A DNA stretch of 64,000 nucleotides, taken from NCBI RefSeq assembly GCF_000183665.1, contig NC_014774.1, forward strand, positions 124,001 through 188,000, written 5' to 3'. Source of the stretch: Candidatus Liberibacter solanacearum CLso-ZC1 (GTDB lineage Bacteria; Pseudomonadota; Alphaproteobacteria; Rhizobiales; Rhizobiaceae). Both the position numbers and the translations under genes were made by a program. Below the pieces are notes generated by a model, which made no database searches, had not been told where the DNA came from, and saw only the letters and a list, made by a program, of their open reading frames with translations. Below, piece by piece: positions 55,700 through 64,000 of the stretch. Each line of letters begins with the position of its first letter. Positions within the stretch are counted from its first letter, which is position 1.

Positions 55700-56792
55700 T
55701 TAATGTCTCTCTTTATCTGCGGTGGCATGGAACTTGCTCCATCTTGAGAGTTGGAAAAATTTCTCTATTATCTCAACCGTCTGTGCTATCCTCTGATCAG
55801 CAGACAATAAACGAGGTTCAATTCTATCCTCCGCAAAAGGAGACGTGCCAACCTCAATATCTGGCTTCTTAATGCTTCCACGCTCTAGTGCTTCTAACTT
55901 TTGCGAATCAAGACCAAACTTCTCTCCGTTGACTAATGCATGCTCCGCTTCAGCTATAGCGGACATGTGAGTCTCAAAAGACTCATTAGTCGTAGGAACA
56001 GCATCATTCAAAGTCCGAGACGTCATGAGTTCATTTTTAGCCCCAGTAGCAATATCACCCTCAGAGGGCGTAGGTTTCATTCCTGCAAGTTTTTTGTTTC
56101 TTCTAGCATTCTTGGCATGTAAGCCCCCAAACGCCATTCCTAAAACAATATCGGTTGCGATCGAAATGCTGTCCATCTCTGAAGCATGTTCGGCGAGTTC
56201 ATCATATCCATTAGCCTTAAGTATGGCGTAATCGCCCATTCTATCTAGTTTGCTTAGACCAAGATTAACACCAGCACTTGCTATTGCACTCTTGACAACA
56301 CTAACCCCAAAACCAGCTGGTATTAATGCACCTGCTCCAGAAATAACACCTGTCTTCATCCCTCCTTTAGTCGCTGTAGAACTATCCTGCCCCTCATCTC
56401 TAGCGTTCTCAAAAGCTCTCCTCCCCTCCGCTAAGGCAACGGATAAAAATCCCCCAGCTAAAGCTCCTAGTGGACCTCCTATTGAACCTCCTGTCATAGC
56501 TCCTATTCCAAAGGCTGATACAGAATGTAATAAACTATGTCCTATCTGCCCAATAGCCCCTGTCTCTTCGGGATCAACCGTCAGAGCGTTCTTCTTTAAC
56601 GGATCAGGTGTGTATTCCCACGGTGTAACTGTAGAAAGAATATCTGCTGGTGCTTCTAAAACACCAGAAAACAGATGCACCAAGTGCGTTATCCCATATA
56701 CCAGGTTGCCTCTTCGCTGGCTGTGTCGTTTTATCATTCTTTATAGACTTCATACGCTTGTTAAAGTCGCTCTCGTTATCCATAAAAAGCAT
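55700..56792 (-). CDS. phage virion protein with glycine-rich hydrophobic region; frameshifted
   Basis: The long frame from 56737 gives 345 residues, including two glycine/alanine-rich hydrophobic stretches (SAFGIGAMTGGSIGGPLGALAGGFLSVAL and ISGAGALIPAGFGVSVVKSAI) of the kind that could cross membranes. The true start is probably ATG 56792 in another frame, behind a strong AGGGGGGAA site. It reads MLFMDNESDFNKRMKSIKND and then QPGIWDNALGASV, and the long frame continues with SGVLEAPADILST. One extra T in a TTTT run near 56670 joins the two. This is either a mutation or a recoding event. No family assigned. Confidence 0.6.
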
Positions 56793-56903
56793 TATCATTC
56801 CCCCCTATTCATACGGGATGAAACAGCATTCATATACTTCTTCAACACCACTAACCGTTGCAATCTGCAAGCTAGGACATTTTAGGGTAATTCGTCATAA
56901 ATG

Positions 56904-58547
56904 TTAATGACTATAGGGGTGCCCCTGTTTGTCTTTCTTATAAACACCACCAACCGTTAAACTATATTTCCCGTCGCCCTCTGACTGATAACCGTAACTC
57001 TCTGGATATCTATCTTTACTTTTATCACCAAAAAGACCAACAAGTTTATCAGAAGTAAGTCCGTGCAACCTATTCCCAAATTCATAGTGAGACATGCCAC
57101 GAGGGGGCATAACATAAGAGCCGTTCACAGCGTACGCCGTATTACCAAATACAGCTTTGACTGCATCCCTCACAACCTCACCATTTAACGTATAATTGCC
57201 TGTCTTATGCATATTACCCATGATATAAAGCTTAATTACTTCGGCGTCTTGCTTGTAATTTGCGTCCTCCGAGCCTTGATAAAGTTGTCCTATCTCTTTG
57301 TTTATTAAATTGTTAAAGAGTTTCTTAACCCCGTTTCCTTTGGAGCTTTCAAGCTTAAGCTCAATATCGCCTCTGTGTTTCACTCCAGAGATGACTGGGA
57401 TTGCAGAAGCTCTAGCCTCCGCAGAATCACTCATAGCTAAACGACAAATAGATGATGTAACTTTGTCTTTCATACCGTCTACGACACTCTTTATCTTCTC
57501 AATATCGCTTTTTGTTACACCCTCCTTAGTCATCTCATCTCTGAAATAGGAAACAAAATCTTCAGCCCTCTCTCCCTTAATCTTTTCAGATAATTGCCTT
57601 TCTTTGTCCGTTCCCATCCCTTTAACAATTACACCATGGTCTTTTTCCGTTTTTTCATTAGCATCGAAAATAGGAAGAACGGAAGAAGCTAACTGCCCTG
57701 CTTCTAAACTCAAATTAGGAGGAACTAATCCTCTGGATCTTTGCCATCCGTGCGGGTCTTTTGACAGTTCCTTAAGAGACGCAACCCTTTTATCCTGAAG
57801 CTCTTTTAAAAAAGCTTGAGCTTTAAACCTATCGTTCAAATCATAATCGACTGTGCGACTGTTAACGGTGGATACAAACTCAGCGTACTCTTCGTTAGTC
57901 ATGGTCTCTACAACTCTAATATAAGGAGCGATATCCTTTTTAAGCTTAGCTTGAGTGATGATACTTTCAACATCCGCAGGCTGGTAATAACGGGATAAGT
58001 TGGATTCAGAAAAAACTTCATCGTAGTCAGAGGAAATATTCCCCTTGTTTGCCTCAGTCGTACGTAACTTAATAGTTTCAATAACTCGTTTTTTGCCAGA
58101 TTGTCTTTCAGCATTAGTTTTTCTATTATGCTCATCCAATAGTGATTTTAAGTCTTCTCTTGAAAGAGAGTCTATGCCTGTATATCCCGTCTTACCATCA
58201 AGCTTATGCTCGTCTATTTCTATCGTTCCCCCGTCCGCATTTTCCGCTATTTGATCTGGAGATAGTCCATCCTTAACTGCTACAGGGCTTCCGTATACTA
58301 GGGAACTCAGATTACCTACTATGTCAGGTTCGTTAGACAATAGCCCTATCGTTTGGGATTTGTGAAGCGTCTTATCTAACGCTTGTTTCTTCTTAACTTT
58401 GTCTTCTGGCGTTAAAAGACTTTTATCTATAACATCATACCCACGATTGCGTTGAAGCTCTAAGTTTTCATTCGTTGGGCTTAGTCTAATATTAAGAGCC
58501 AAAGCTACGGCGGTATCTCCAATATGCTTTTCAGATTCTAAACTCAT
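56904..58547 (-). CDS. phage virion protein, unassigned (547 residues)
   Basis: Charged, mainly helical protein with no motif I can name. Lys/Glu/Asp-rich throughout, with a GMSHYEFGNRLHGLTSDKLVGLFGDKSK segment and a small, Gly/Tyr-rich C-terminal domain (YGYQSEGDGKYSLTVGGVYKKDKQG). It lies between the gp14-like gene group and the frameshifted protein. A position-based guess is a T7 gp15-like internal or ejected protein. Start ATG at 58547; the gene is 24 bases after the preceding gene. Confidence 0.55.
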   Translation of the reverse strand: MSLESEKHIGDTAVALALNIRLSPTNENLELQRNRGYDVIDKSLLTPEDKVKKKQALDKTLHKSQTIGLLSNEPDIVGNLSSLVYGSPVAVKDGLSPDQIAENADGGTIEIDEHKLDGKTGYTGIDSLSREDLKSLLDEHNRKTNAERQSGKKRVIETIKLRTTEANKGNISSDYDEVFSESNLSRYYQPADVESIITQAKLKKDIAPYIRVVETMTNEEYAEFVSTVNSRTVDYDLNDRFKAQAFLKELQDKRVASLKELSKDPHGWQRSRGLVPPNLSLEAGQLASSVLPIFDANEKTEKDHGVIVKGMGTDKERQLSEKIKGERAEDFVSYFRDEMTKEGVTKSDIEKIKSVVDGMKDKVTSSICRLAMSDSAEARASAIPVISGVKHRGDIELKLESSKGNGVKKLFNNLINKEIGQLYQGSEDANYKQDAEVIKLYIMGNMHKTGNYTLNGEVVRDAVKAVFGNTAYAVNGSYVMPPRGMSHYEFGNRLHGLTSDKLVGLFGDKSKDRYPESYGYQSEGDGKYSLTVGGVYKKDKQGHPYSH

Positions 58548-58570
58548 GACGAGTAAGCCTCGTGCCGTCC

Positions 58571-58960
58571 CTAGCTGTAGCTTCTGTCAAGACTTCGCTT
58601 GTTTGAATTTCTGAGATAATTTCTTGTTTCTCTGTCAGGTACACCGATTATCTCTTTATCTCTCTTGTAGTATTGATCTTGAGCGTATTTATGCGACAGG
58701 GCTTGCACGTCAACTCCTGTAGGCAGGCTTGTCATATATCGGGCAAAGTCAGCGTGATCATCCGCAGAATGCAATGCATCCTGAGTTAGTGCTTGAGCCT
58801 TAATATGTTCGGATCTACGCTCTTGATAAAGTTGGTTAAGACTATCCAAGCCTTGTGCTACCGTCTTTAAACCACCTAGGGGATCAACCGCATCCCTAAC
58901 CGCATCTTGGTTAGGAGCAAGAGGCTCACTAGCCGTTTGTTTTAGATCAAGATTTGCCAT
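58571..58960 (-). CDS. small phage virion protein, unassigned (129 residues)
   Basis: Helical protein: VDPLGGLKTVAQGLDSLNQLYQERRSEHIKAQ, then THYMTSLP-like RYMTSLPTGVDVQALSHKYAQDQYYKRDKEII. Its ATG immediately follows the stop of the gp14-like gene (TAAATG), which indicates coupling. A role next to the gp14-like protein in an internal core is possible. No family is recognised. Confidence 0.6.
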   Translation of the reverse strand: MANLDLKQTASEPLAPNQDAVRDAVDPLGGLKTVAQGLDSLNQLYQERRSEHIKAQALTQDALHSADDHADFARYMTSLPTGVDVQALSHKYAQDQYYKRDKEIIGVPDRETRNYLRNSNKRSLDRSYS

Positions 58961-59407
58961 TTATTTATCCTTAAACAAGTCTTTTGCTAGCGTCAGTCCA
59001 TGTCCACCCGAGGATACGATCCCTGAAACCTTACTGTTGGTAGCGTTTTGTTTCAGCCACTGTTGTTCCTTTAAAAATCTCTGAACCGTGGAAAAACGGG
59101 TGCTTTGGGCTTTCTCTACTTCTCTTTCCGTATCCGCATAGCGTTGTCCAATCCACAGATCAGCAGAGATCCCTGAAAGTCCTGACATCTCCGCTTTCAT
59201 TTGAAATAGCCCTGCATCTAACAAACCCTCTTTGCGAAGTCTCTCGGCTCTCTCAGAATGCAAAATATCCGCACGTCTAGAATTCTCTTCGGCAAGGGAG
59301 GCACGATACCGATTGCTTTTAGACGTTGATGTCGCAGTTGACATATCTGAAACTACATTAGTAACAAATTTACCAATCGCTAAACCTTTAGAAACATAAT
59401 CAACCAT
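58961..59407 (-). CDS. T7 gp14-like internal virion protein
   Basis: 148 residues with the gp14/internal virion protein B pattern: an N-terminal hydrophobic part, an A/E/R-rich helix (RASLAEENSRRADILHSERAERLRKEGLLDAGLFQMKAEMSGLSGISADL) with the recurrent 'GLSG-S' segment, then helical C terminus. In T7 this protein is ejected and forms the outer-membrane part of the DNA channel. The ATG follows GTGGAGGATTAGAT. It opens the internal-protein group of the prophage. Confidence 0.65.
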   Translation of the reverse strand: MVDYVSKGLAIGKFVTNVVSDMSTATSTSKSNRYRASLAEENSRRADILHSERAERLRKEGLLDAGLFQMKAEMSGLSGISADLWIGQRYADTEREVEKAQSTRFSTVQRFLKEQQWLKQNATNSKVSGIVSSGGHGLTLAKDLFKDK

Positions 59408-59409
59408 AT

Positions 59410-60510
59410 CTAATCCTCCACGGTGAAATGCGTCGTAACGGAGGTAAGATGAAAATGAGAACTCTCGCCTTTATGCTTGATAACTAACTCAGGAAGATGC
59501 TGTGCATCACTGTATATCGGGAATGTAAACTCTCCCGTTTTCGGAGAACCTCTCAACTCCTCTATAGGATGCATCTCTTCCCCATAAACCCCAACCTCAA
59601 TATCACTCGTATTGATGACTTTGATTGATCCCTTGAATATACGAACTTTCTTCCCACTAAAGTTGTTGAACGCATCCCCAGTATCAATGGGAGGAAGTCG
59701 AACAATACAATCATAACCGTACGACGTTCCCTCATGGGCTAAAGGCTTCTCACCTTGCTTCAATAGCCTCTGAACTAACTTGCCGTCTTTTCTGGAAGTT
59801 GCATAAACACGAACATCAGCGTCATCATCATCAGAGGTTAAATAATCCTCCCGTTCCACTGGTTCTTGCTTGTAATGTTGATCAATGACTTCTGGGATAA
59901 CCTTTTCCTGCGGGCTAGGGACAGGAGGAGTTATCGGCTTTAGAACTTTTGTAGGGTCTGCCTCAATACGTGGTTTACTATATTTCTCAGGGACGTGTTT
60001 AACCTCATGGAGTTTCTCAAAACGCTTGAGCAAATCTTCAGAAAGAATATCAGTGTCATCAACTTCAGATTTCCTATCATCAAGAGCTTTCTTGATTTTA
60101 GATCCTAACTCCTTTTCTTTAGCCTTGAGTTCTTCTTCTCTAGCTCCTATTACCTCTTCTTGATCCCCTGATCCGTCCGACTTCTTCTTTAATCCAGCTA
60201 TAGTAGCTTTCAAAGAAGTTATATCGTTTAGTAAGGACGTTTCTTTCGCTCGGGCTTGATCTTCTTCTATCCTTTGTATAGCGGACTGTTCTTCAGATGC
60301 ATACAAAGCGTATCTATGACCCCTATACACTTCCAACTCGGAATCTACTTCATTTAAAGAAAGCTTCTGTTCTTCCCAAAATGCCTCTTCCAATTGCTCA
60401 CGGGATAACTTTAATTCCTCCCACGCCCTCAGAAAGGAATAAATGCGACCGTATCCCGAATCATAGGCAAAAACCGCTTGCCACTTAAAATGAAGGATAG
60501 CGATTCCCAC
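59410..60510 (-). CDS. phage coiled-coil protein ending in a nozzle-type C-terminal domain; likely frameshifted
   Basis: 366 residues if the GTG at 60510 is used, but that start lies inside the preceding gene, has no good ribosome site and gives an odd N terminus. From about residue 28 the sequence is helical and charged (AWEELKLSREQLEEAFWEEQ, then repeated Glu/Lys/Ala heptads). The last 130 residues are a beta-rich domain (GYDCIVRLPPIDTGDAFNNFSGKKVRIF, then GEFTFPIYSDAQHLPELVIKHKG) resembling the C-terminal domain of phage tail nozzle proteins. It is probably the continuation of the 765-residue ORF after a one-base frame change near 60430-60450. Confidence 0.6.
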   Translation of the reverse strand: MGIAILHFKWQAVFAYDSGYGRIYSFLRAWEELKLSREQLEEAFWEEQKLSLNEVDSELEVYRGHRYALYASEEQSAIQRIEEDQARAKETSLLNDITSLKATIAGLKKKSDGSGDQEEVIGAREEELKAKEKELGSKIKKALDDRKSEVDDTDILSEDLLKRFEKLHEVKHVPEKYSKPRIEADPTKVLKPITPPVPSPQEKVIPEVIDQHYKQEPVEREDYLTSDDDDADVRVYATSRKDGKLVQRLLKQGEKPLAHEGTSYGYDCIVRLPPIDTGDAFNNFSGKKVRIFKGSIKVINTSDIEVGVYGEEMHPIEELRGSPKTGEFTFPIYSDAQHLPELVIKHKGESSHFHLTSVTTHFTVED

Positions 60511-62726
60511 TTATCTTTAGGGGATAATTCCATCCCTTCCCACGCATCCGTTATCTCTTTCCACTTTTCCTGATCCACTACCTCATCCATTGTGAGATTA
60601 TCAAGAACAGTTAAATCACCATCAAAAAGCAGCTCAGGAGTAGAAACAGCTTTAGTAGAGAATAGCTCATAAATGAGATTGAATTTCTTCGATATCTCTT
60701 CCTTAGATAGCTTAGACCAACGTTCTCGGTCTCTCTTGCTCCGTGCCTCCTGTCTTGCGATATTCGCTTTTACATCTCTTCTATATTGTGCATTGATTAT
60801 TCCCTTTCTTTCTTCTTCTGCTTCCTTCTCCGATTTCTTCTCTGCTTTCTTCTCCGCTTTTTGTGCGGGCGTCAGAGGAGTAAAATTAGTCTCTTCAACA
60901 AGAACAGGAGTCTTCTCGGCTTGTGCTGATAACTCGCCCATAGGCGTAGAAGAAGTCGGATACGAATTGTGATAAACATCTTCGCTAACGTTAGTTTCTG
61001 TTTCTTCCTTAGCTTGTTGTTCTGTTTCTGATGCTTGACCCTCTGTGCCATCTTGTAGTGGTGCTTGCAAAGCGGGTTCTTGGGGGTTGAGCTCTTCAGC
61101 TTTTAATCTTGCTTCTTCGGCTACTCTTGCTTCTTCTTTTAATCTTGCTTCTTCAGCTACTCTTGCGTCTTCAGCTTTTAATCTTGTCTCTTCAGCTTTT
61201 AATCTTGCTTCTTCAGCTTTTAATCTTGCTTCTTCAGCTTTGGCTCTCTCCCTCGCATCAAGTGTTGGTATCTTACTCTCTGTTTCTTCTATTAAAGTAC
61301 TAATACCATCTGATATTTGCTTGTTGACAACAAAATAAGGCACAGTGGCTTTTAAACCCATCCTGTAAAAATCATCTTCCCCTAAATCGGCAAGATGCAT
61401 CGCTTTATGGATTTCATCTCCGTGAGCGTTGATTTGATCTTTAAGAGATTTTCCCCAATCCTCTAAGTTTTTAAGATTTGAATACTTTTTAAAAAGTCGT
61501 TTAAACTCCGATACCCAATCCTTAACCTTACCACTCTTCCATACACTAAATTTAGCAGGGAGTTGTTCCGCAATTCTCGTCGCTTCCCTCTGATGAGCTT
61601 CAACTTGAAACCGCAACTTCCGAGCAAGGGCATATTCTTTGTTCTTTATATGAGATTTATATATTTCATATAAGTCTTTACTACGTTTTAAATGCCACGT
61701 TGCTTTAGCATTCGCATCTAAAGGTGTAGCAAACACCACCTGTTCATTTCTTTCGGCTTGTTGTTTATAAGCGGTAGCAAAGACCTCATTATGCAGAAGT
61801 TCAGGATCACGAAACACACCGTAAAAATCAACAATAGATGCCTGAATATCTAGAGTTAGAACATGCGGAAGATCCGCTTGTTTGCTTCTTAATACGTCAA
61901 GTAACTCTTTAAATTTGGAATCAAACTCTGCCCTTTTCTCTAACGCCCTTTCTGCATCCTCAACCCCAGAAACAGCATTGTTCTTAACCGATTCTTTTGC
62001 CTTGTTAAAAGCTTCCTCATGTTCTCTTTTAAGACTCTTAAGAGCTTCAACCTCCTTACGTCGTTCATCCACAAACTCTTGATGCTCGGGTGCAACCTTG
62101 CTATCAAGAAAGTCAATCACAGTTTTAAGATCAGTTCTAAGGGCTTGTGCCTCTTCCCCATATCCTACTACTTTATCGTAAAGCGAATTTAACGTTTTCT
62201 TCTTCTCGGCAAGGTCGACGTGTGTAGTAGCCATGTCGACTTTATAGTCATCGTGAAGTTTTGCCCTCCACGCAATACGCTCTTGCGATACTCTGTCAAT
62301 TACATCCTTGATACCCTTGATTATCTCAGGATCGTTCTTCTGCGAATTAACCGACAACCCAATCCCTGCAACCTTAATATATGCCTGTGAAAGATGCTCT
62401 AAAGCGTCTTTTAGATCTTCAGCGGTTATCTCTTCTTTATCTCGTATCGCCTGAGACTTTTGCGTGTCAGCTCTTGCCTGATCCAGAATGTTATTCAAAT
62501 CCTTTGAAGCATTGGCATTTTCCGTTGACTCTTTTAATTCTTCCGCTCTTTTTGCTCGGTCGTCTTCCTCCGCAATATCTGCATCCAATATTGTGGTCAT
62601 CGTTACCGTCCATGTTGCCACAGCAGCCGCTACAGGAGCCCCGACTCCAGTTGCGAGCGCAACTCCAGTAACAACAGAACCTGCTACCGCTACCGTCCAT
62701 TTAAGAGCCTTTTTAAACCAACCCAT
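60429..62726 (-). CDS. large phage coiled-coil protein, unassigned (765 residues)
   Basis: An N-terminal hydrophobic stretch (WTVAVAGSVVTGVALATGVGAPVAAAVATWTV, about 9-43) is followed by about 700 residues of charged helix, including a tandem EEARLKA repeat near 500-555. The ATG at 62726 follows GAAAGGAGGAACTA, and its A overlaps the stop codon of the nozzle gene (TAATG), so the genes are coupled. No family is recognised. The end (DAWEGMELSPKDKWESL) resembles the beginning of the next ORF (RAWEELKLSREQLEE), which suggests a repeat continuing across a frameshift. Confidence 0.65.
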   Translation of the reverse strand: MGWFKKALKWTVAVAGSVVTGVALATGVGAPVAAAVATWTVTMTTILDADIAEEDDRAKRAEELKESTENANASKDLNNILDQARADTQKSQAIRDKEEITAEDLKDALEHLSQAYIKVAGIGLSVNSQKNDPEIIKGIKDVIDRVSQERIAWRAKLHDDYKVDMATTHVDLAEKKKTLNSLYDKVVGYGEEAQALRTDLKTVIDFLDSKVAPEHQEFVDERRKEVEALKSLKREHEEAFNKAKESVKNNAVSGVEDAERALEKRAEFDSKFKELLDVLRSKQADLPHVLTLDIQASIVDFYGVFRDPELLHNEVFATAYKQQAERNEQVVFATPLDANAKATWHLKRSKDLYEIYKSHIKNKEYALARKLRFQVEAHQREATRIAEQLPAKFSVWKSGKVKDWVSEFKRLFKKYSNLKNLEDWGKSLKDQINAHGDEIHKAMHLADLGEDDFYRMGLKATVPYFVVNKQISDGISTLIEETESKIPTLDARERAKAEEARLKAEEARLKAEETRLKAEDARVAEEARLKEEARVAEEARLKAEELNPQEPALQAPLQDGTEGQASETEQQAKEETETNVSEDVYHNSYPTSSTPMGELSAQAEKTPVLVEETNFTPLTPAQKAEKKAEKKSEKEAEEERKGIINAQYRRDVKANIARQEARSKRDRERWSKLSKEEISKKFNLIYELFSTKAVSTPELLFDGDLTVLDNLTMDEVVDQEKWKEITDAWEGMELSPKDKWESLSFILSGKRFLPMIRDTVAFIPF
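61099..61245 (-). repeat. 21-bp tandem repeats encoding EEARLKA heptads
   Basis: Roughly seven imperfect copies of a 21-base unit (TTTTAATCTTGCTTCTTCAGC on the plus strand). It encodes the heptad EEARLKA with variants (EETRLKA, EDARVA) inside the 765-residue ORF. This gives a perfect-length coiled-coil heptad, so unit gain or loss keeps both frame and coiled-coil phase. Confidence 0.88.
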
Positions 62727-64000
62727 TAGTTCCTCCTTTCAACCAAACCATCACCGTGTAAAGCAAGCGGATTAAAAGCTCTAAGCCTCTCTAATCCTAT
62801 CGAACTAACACCGTCTTCATTCGTTCTGCTCACCAAAAACCAAATCGTAGTTTCCCCTTGATCCAAACAAAGACAAGAACTTAAAGACATAATCTTGACC
62901 CATCCCCCGCCACTCTTATGCGTGTGCCACGAGCCTTTCTCTTTGGAGTTGGCATGCAAACTACAGCTCAATAGTTCACCCTTGTTATTCAACACCCACA
63001 AAAGAGAATACGGATCTTCCTGATAGGCAAGTTGGCGTATGCGATAATCCAGCAGATGATCGACGTTTTGGGTCAGCTCTAAAAATTGAAAACCTTGCTC
63101 ACTCGCACCGCCTATAATCTGAATCCTCCTACCCGCCCCTTGAACAAAAATTAGTTCATCGCCAATACTCAAAGGCGGAGCTTCATAAACACCAATCCCT
63201 GCTAATCGTCTTGAAACCAGATTAAAACCTCTCTCAAAATCAAGAATAACAATCCATAGTGAGGTGTCAGTCCCAATAACAAGACCCTTTTCCATCGGTC
63301 TAAACCAACGAATGGCAGACATCGTATCATCCGTTATTGCAACAGATAACGACTTGCGATAATCAACATTGCCCTCAATTGTGTCAGGACTAAAATCAGT
63401 AAATGTATTATAACCAGAGAAATAAACAGCTTGAGGATCAAACTTTGACCCAGAAAAACACAGCCTATTGTTATAAAAAGATACATGAGACGGATAACCT
63501 TCACGTTCTCCCCAAGCACTCATATTCCAATACAAAGTACTGTTACTGTCTGTAACGCAAAAACCCTCGTGAAGCATGACTTCAACTGTCTTTGCTCCTG
63601 TACAGTTGACTATCTCTCCCCAAACATAATAAGGTGTCCTGTATTGTCCGCCCGTGCCAAGTGTGCTTTTGCCGTCTTTATCAACGCTTAATGCTTGCGA
63701 AGAGGCTATGACTTTCCATGTAACACCACCATCTCGGATATAAGTGTCTCTTCTATTATCTTCAAACTCCTTACCTGAGATTCCCTCAGTAATGCACCGA
63801 TAAACTTTCCCGTACATCTGCATAAAGGCGTTCTCAGGATATAAGGTGTTTGCTGTCCAATCCTTTGGAAGCCACCCAAGACAAAGCATCCGTCCAACAT
63901 CTTTTGGCTTAAAGATGGGCAATGTGGAAGTAACGGTAATCTTCCCTTTGCGAGTAGCAGAGAGGGTTACTCTCAGTTTCGCATCATGCTTTTTCCCGCC
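62726..64000 (-). CDS. phage tail nozzle-type protein, N-terminal and propeller part (5' end beyond window)
   Basis: Open through the right edge; 424 codons are visible. It matches the tail nozzle/tail tubular protein B-like family of short-tailed phages: FKPKDVGRMLCLGWLP near the visible start, then WGEREGYPSHVSFYNNRLCFSGSKFDPQAVYFS, DDTMSAIRWFRPMEKGLVIGTDTSLWIV, GDELIFVQGAGRRI, HLLDYRIRQLAYQEDPYSLLWVLNNKGELLS and IGLERLRAF. The usual C-terminal domain is absent: the frame stops at a TAATG overlap with the next gene, and that domain appears at the end of the 366-residue ORF. Confidence 0.8.
   Translation of the reverse strand, partial: GGKKHDAKLRVTLSATRKGKITVTSTLPIFKPKDVGRMLCLGWLPKDWTANTLYPENAFMQMYGKVYRCITEGISGKEFEDNRRDTYIRDGGVTWKVIASSQALSVDKDGKSTLGTGGQYRTPYYVWGEIVNCTGAKTVEVMLHEGFCVTDSNSTLYWNMSAWGEREGYPSHVSFYNNRLCFSGSKFDPQAVYFSGYNTFTDFSPDTIEGNVDYRKSLSVAITDDTMSAIRWFRPMEKGLVIGTDTSLWIVILDFERGFNLVSRRLAGIGVYEAPPLSIGDELIFVQGAGRRIQIIGGASEQGFQFLELTQNVDHLLDYRIRQLAYQEDPYSLLWVLNNKGELLSCSLHANSKEKGSWHTHKSGGGWVKIMSLSSCLCLDQGETTIWFLVSRTNEDGVSSIGLERLRAFNPLALHGDGLVERRN

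Noticed and set aside
56250..56885. 211-codon plus-strand frame in the prophage
   Set aside because: Antisense to the glycine/alanine-rich virion gene. Its Pro/Ala/Leu composition is the mirror of that gene.
62726..62760. Intein as an explanation of the split nozzle gene
   Set aside because: There is no Cys/Ser at the junction, no His-Asn end motif, and the upstream frame simply stops at a TAATG overlap.
62381..62775. Plus-strand frames opposite the start of the 765-residue gene
   Set aside because: Shadows of an Ala/Val-rich hydrophobic coding segment, with no ribosome sites or motifs.

Overview
The window is AT-rich bacterial chromosome with alphaproteobacterial (Rhizobiales) gene content and order: ffh-rpsP-rimM-trmD-rplS, lptC-lptA-lptB, rne-mrcA-prfB and a Tad/Flp (cpa) pilus locus. 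Long AT-rich spacers, visible gene decay and the combination of znuABC, a degenerate flp pilin array and a rhizobial-type polyamine pair suggest a reduced Rhizobiaceae genome, most likely a 'Candidatus Liberibacter' species close to asiaticus. The genus is an inference from gene content; species cannot be fixed by eye.

Layout. 1-2009: phosphate uptake (pstC, cut by the left edge, and pstS). 2590-5342: tRNA-Thr(CGT), a YciB-like septation protein, ftsY and dapF. 5621-11402: ffh, the rpsP-rimM-trmD-rplS ribosome/tRNA cluster and gnd. 11407-14674: divergent zinc importer znuA / znuC-znuB, with a tandem duplication over the znuC start, then a non-haem ferritin. 14907-25786: a minus-strand Tad pilus locus (tadC, tadB, cpaF, cpaE, cpaD, cpaC, cpaB, cpaA) followed upstream by an array of six flp pilin units, three intact and three broken, separated by similar hairpins. 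26543-31882: a solo secretin N-domain protein, two small housekeeping proteins, a carboxyspermidine-type polyamine pair and a divergent uracil-DNA glycosylase. 32381-34352: LPS transport (lptB, lptA, lptC). 34578-51355: sppA, ihfB, lspA, mutS, rne, mrcA, prfB (with a programmed +1 frameshift), nadK, ispB, a TrmN6-like methyltransferase, glyQ without an adjacent glyS, and a metallo-beta-lactamase-fold hydrolase.

51408 to the right edge: a tRNA-Arg(CCG) gene that is probably the attachment site of a prophage. The prophage looks visibly richer in G and C and is almost wholly on the minus strand. Read in transcription order (right to left) it carries a tail nozzle-type protein, two long coiled-coil ORFs, a T7 gp14-like internal virion protein, several large unassigned virion proteins, a small membrane protein, a 3TM holin and a GH24 endolysin. 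A lipoprotein gene is inserted on the opposite strand inside the lysis module. The architecture is that of a short-tailed phage. No integrase is present on this side.

The most notable points are: a nozzle protein apparently split by about 3 kb of coiled-coil coding sequence, with its C-terminal domain now at the end of another ORF; two apparent frameshifts in prophage structural genes; the expanding and decaying flp pilin array; the textbook prfB recoding site; and the duplicated promoter/start region of znuC.
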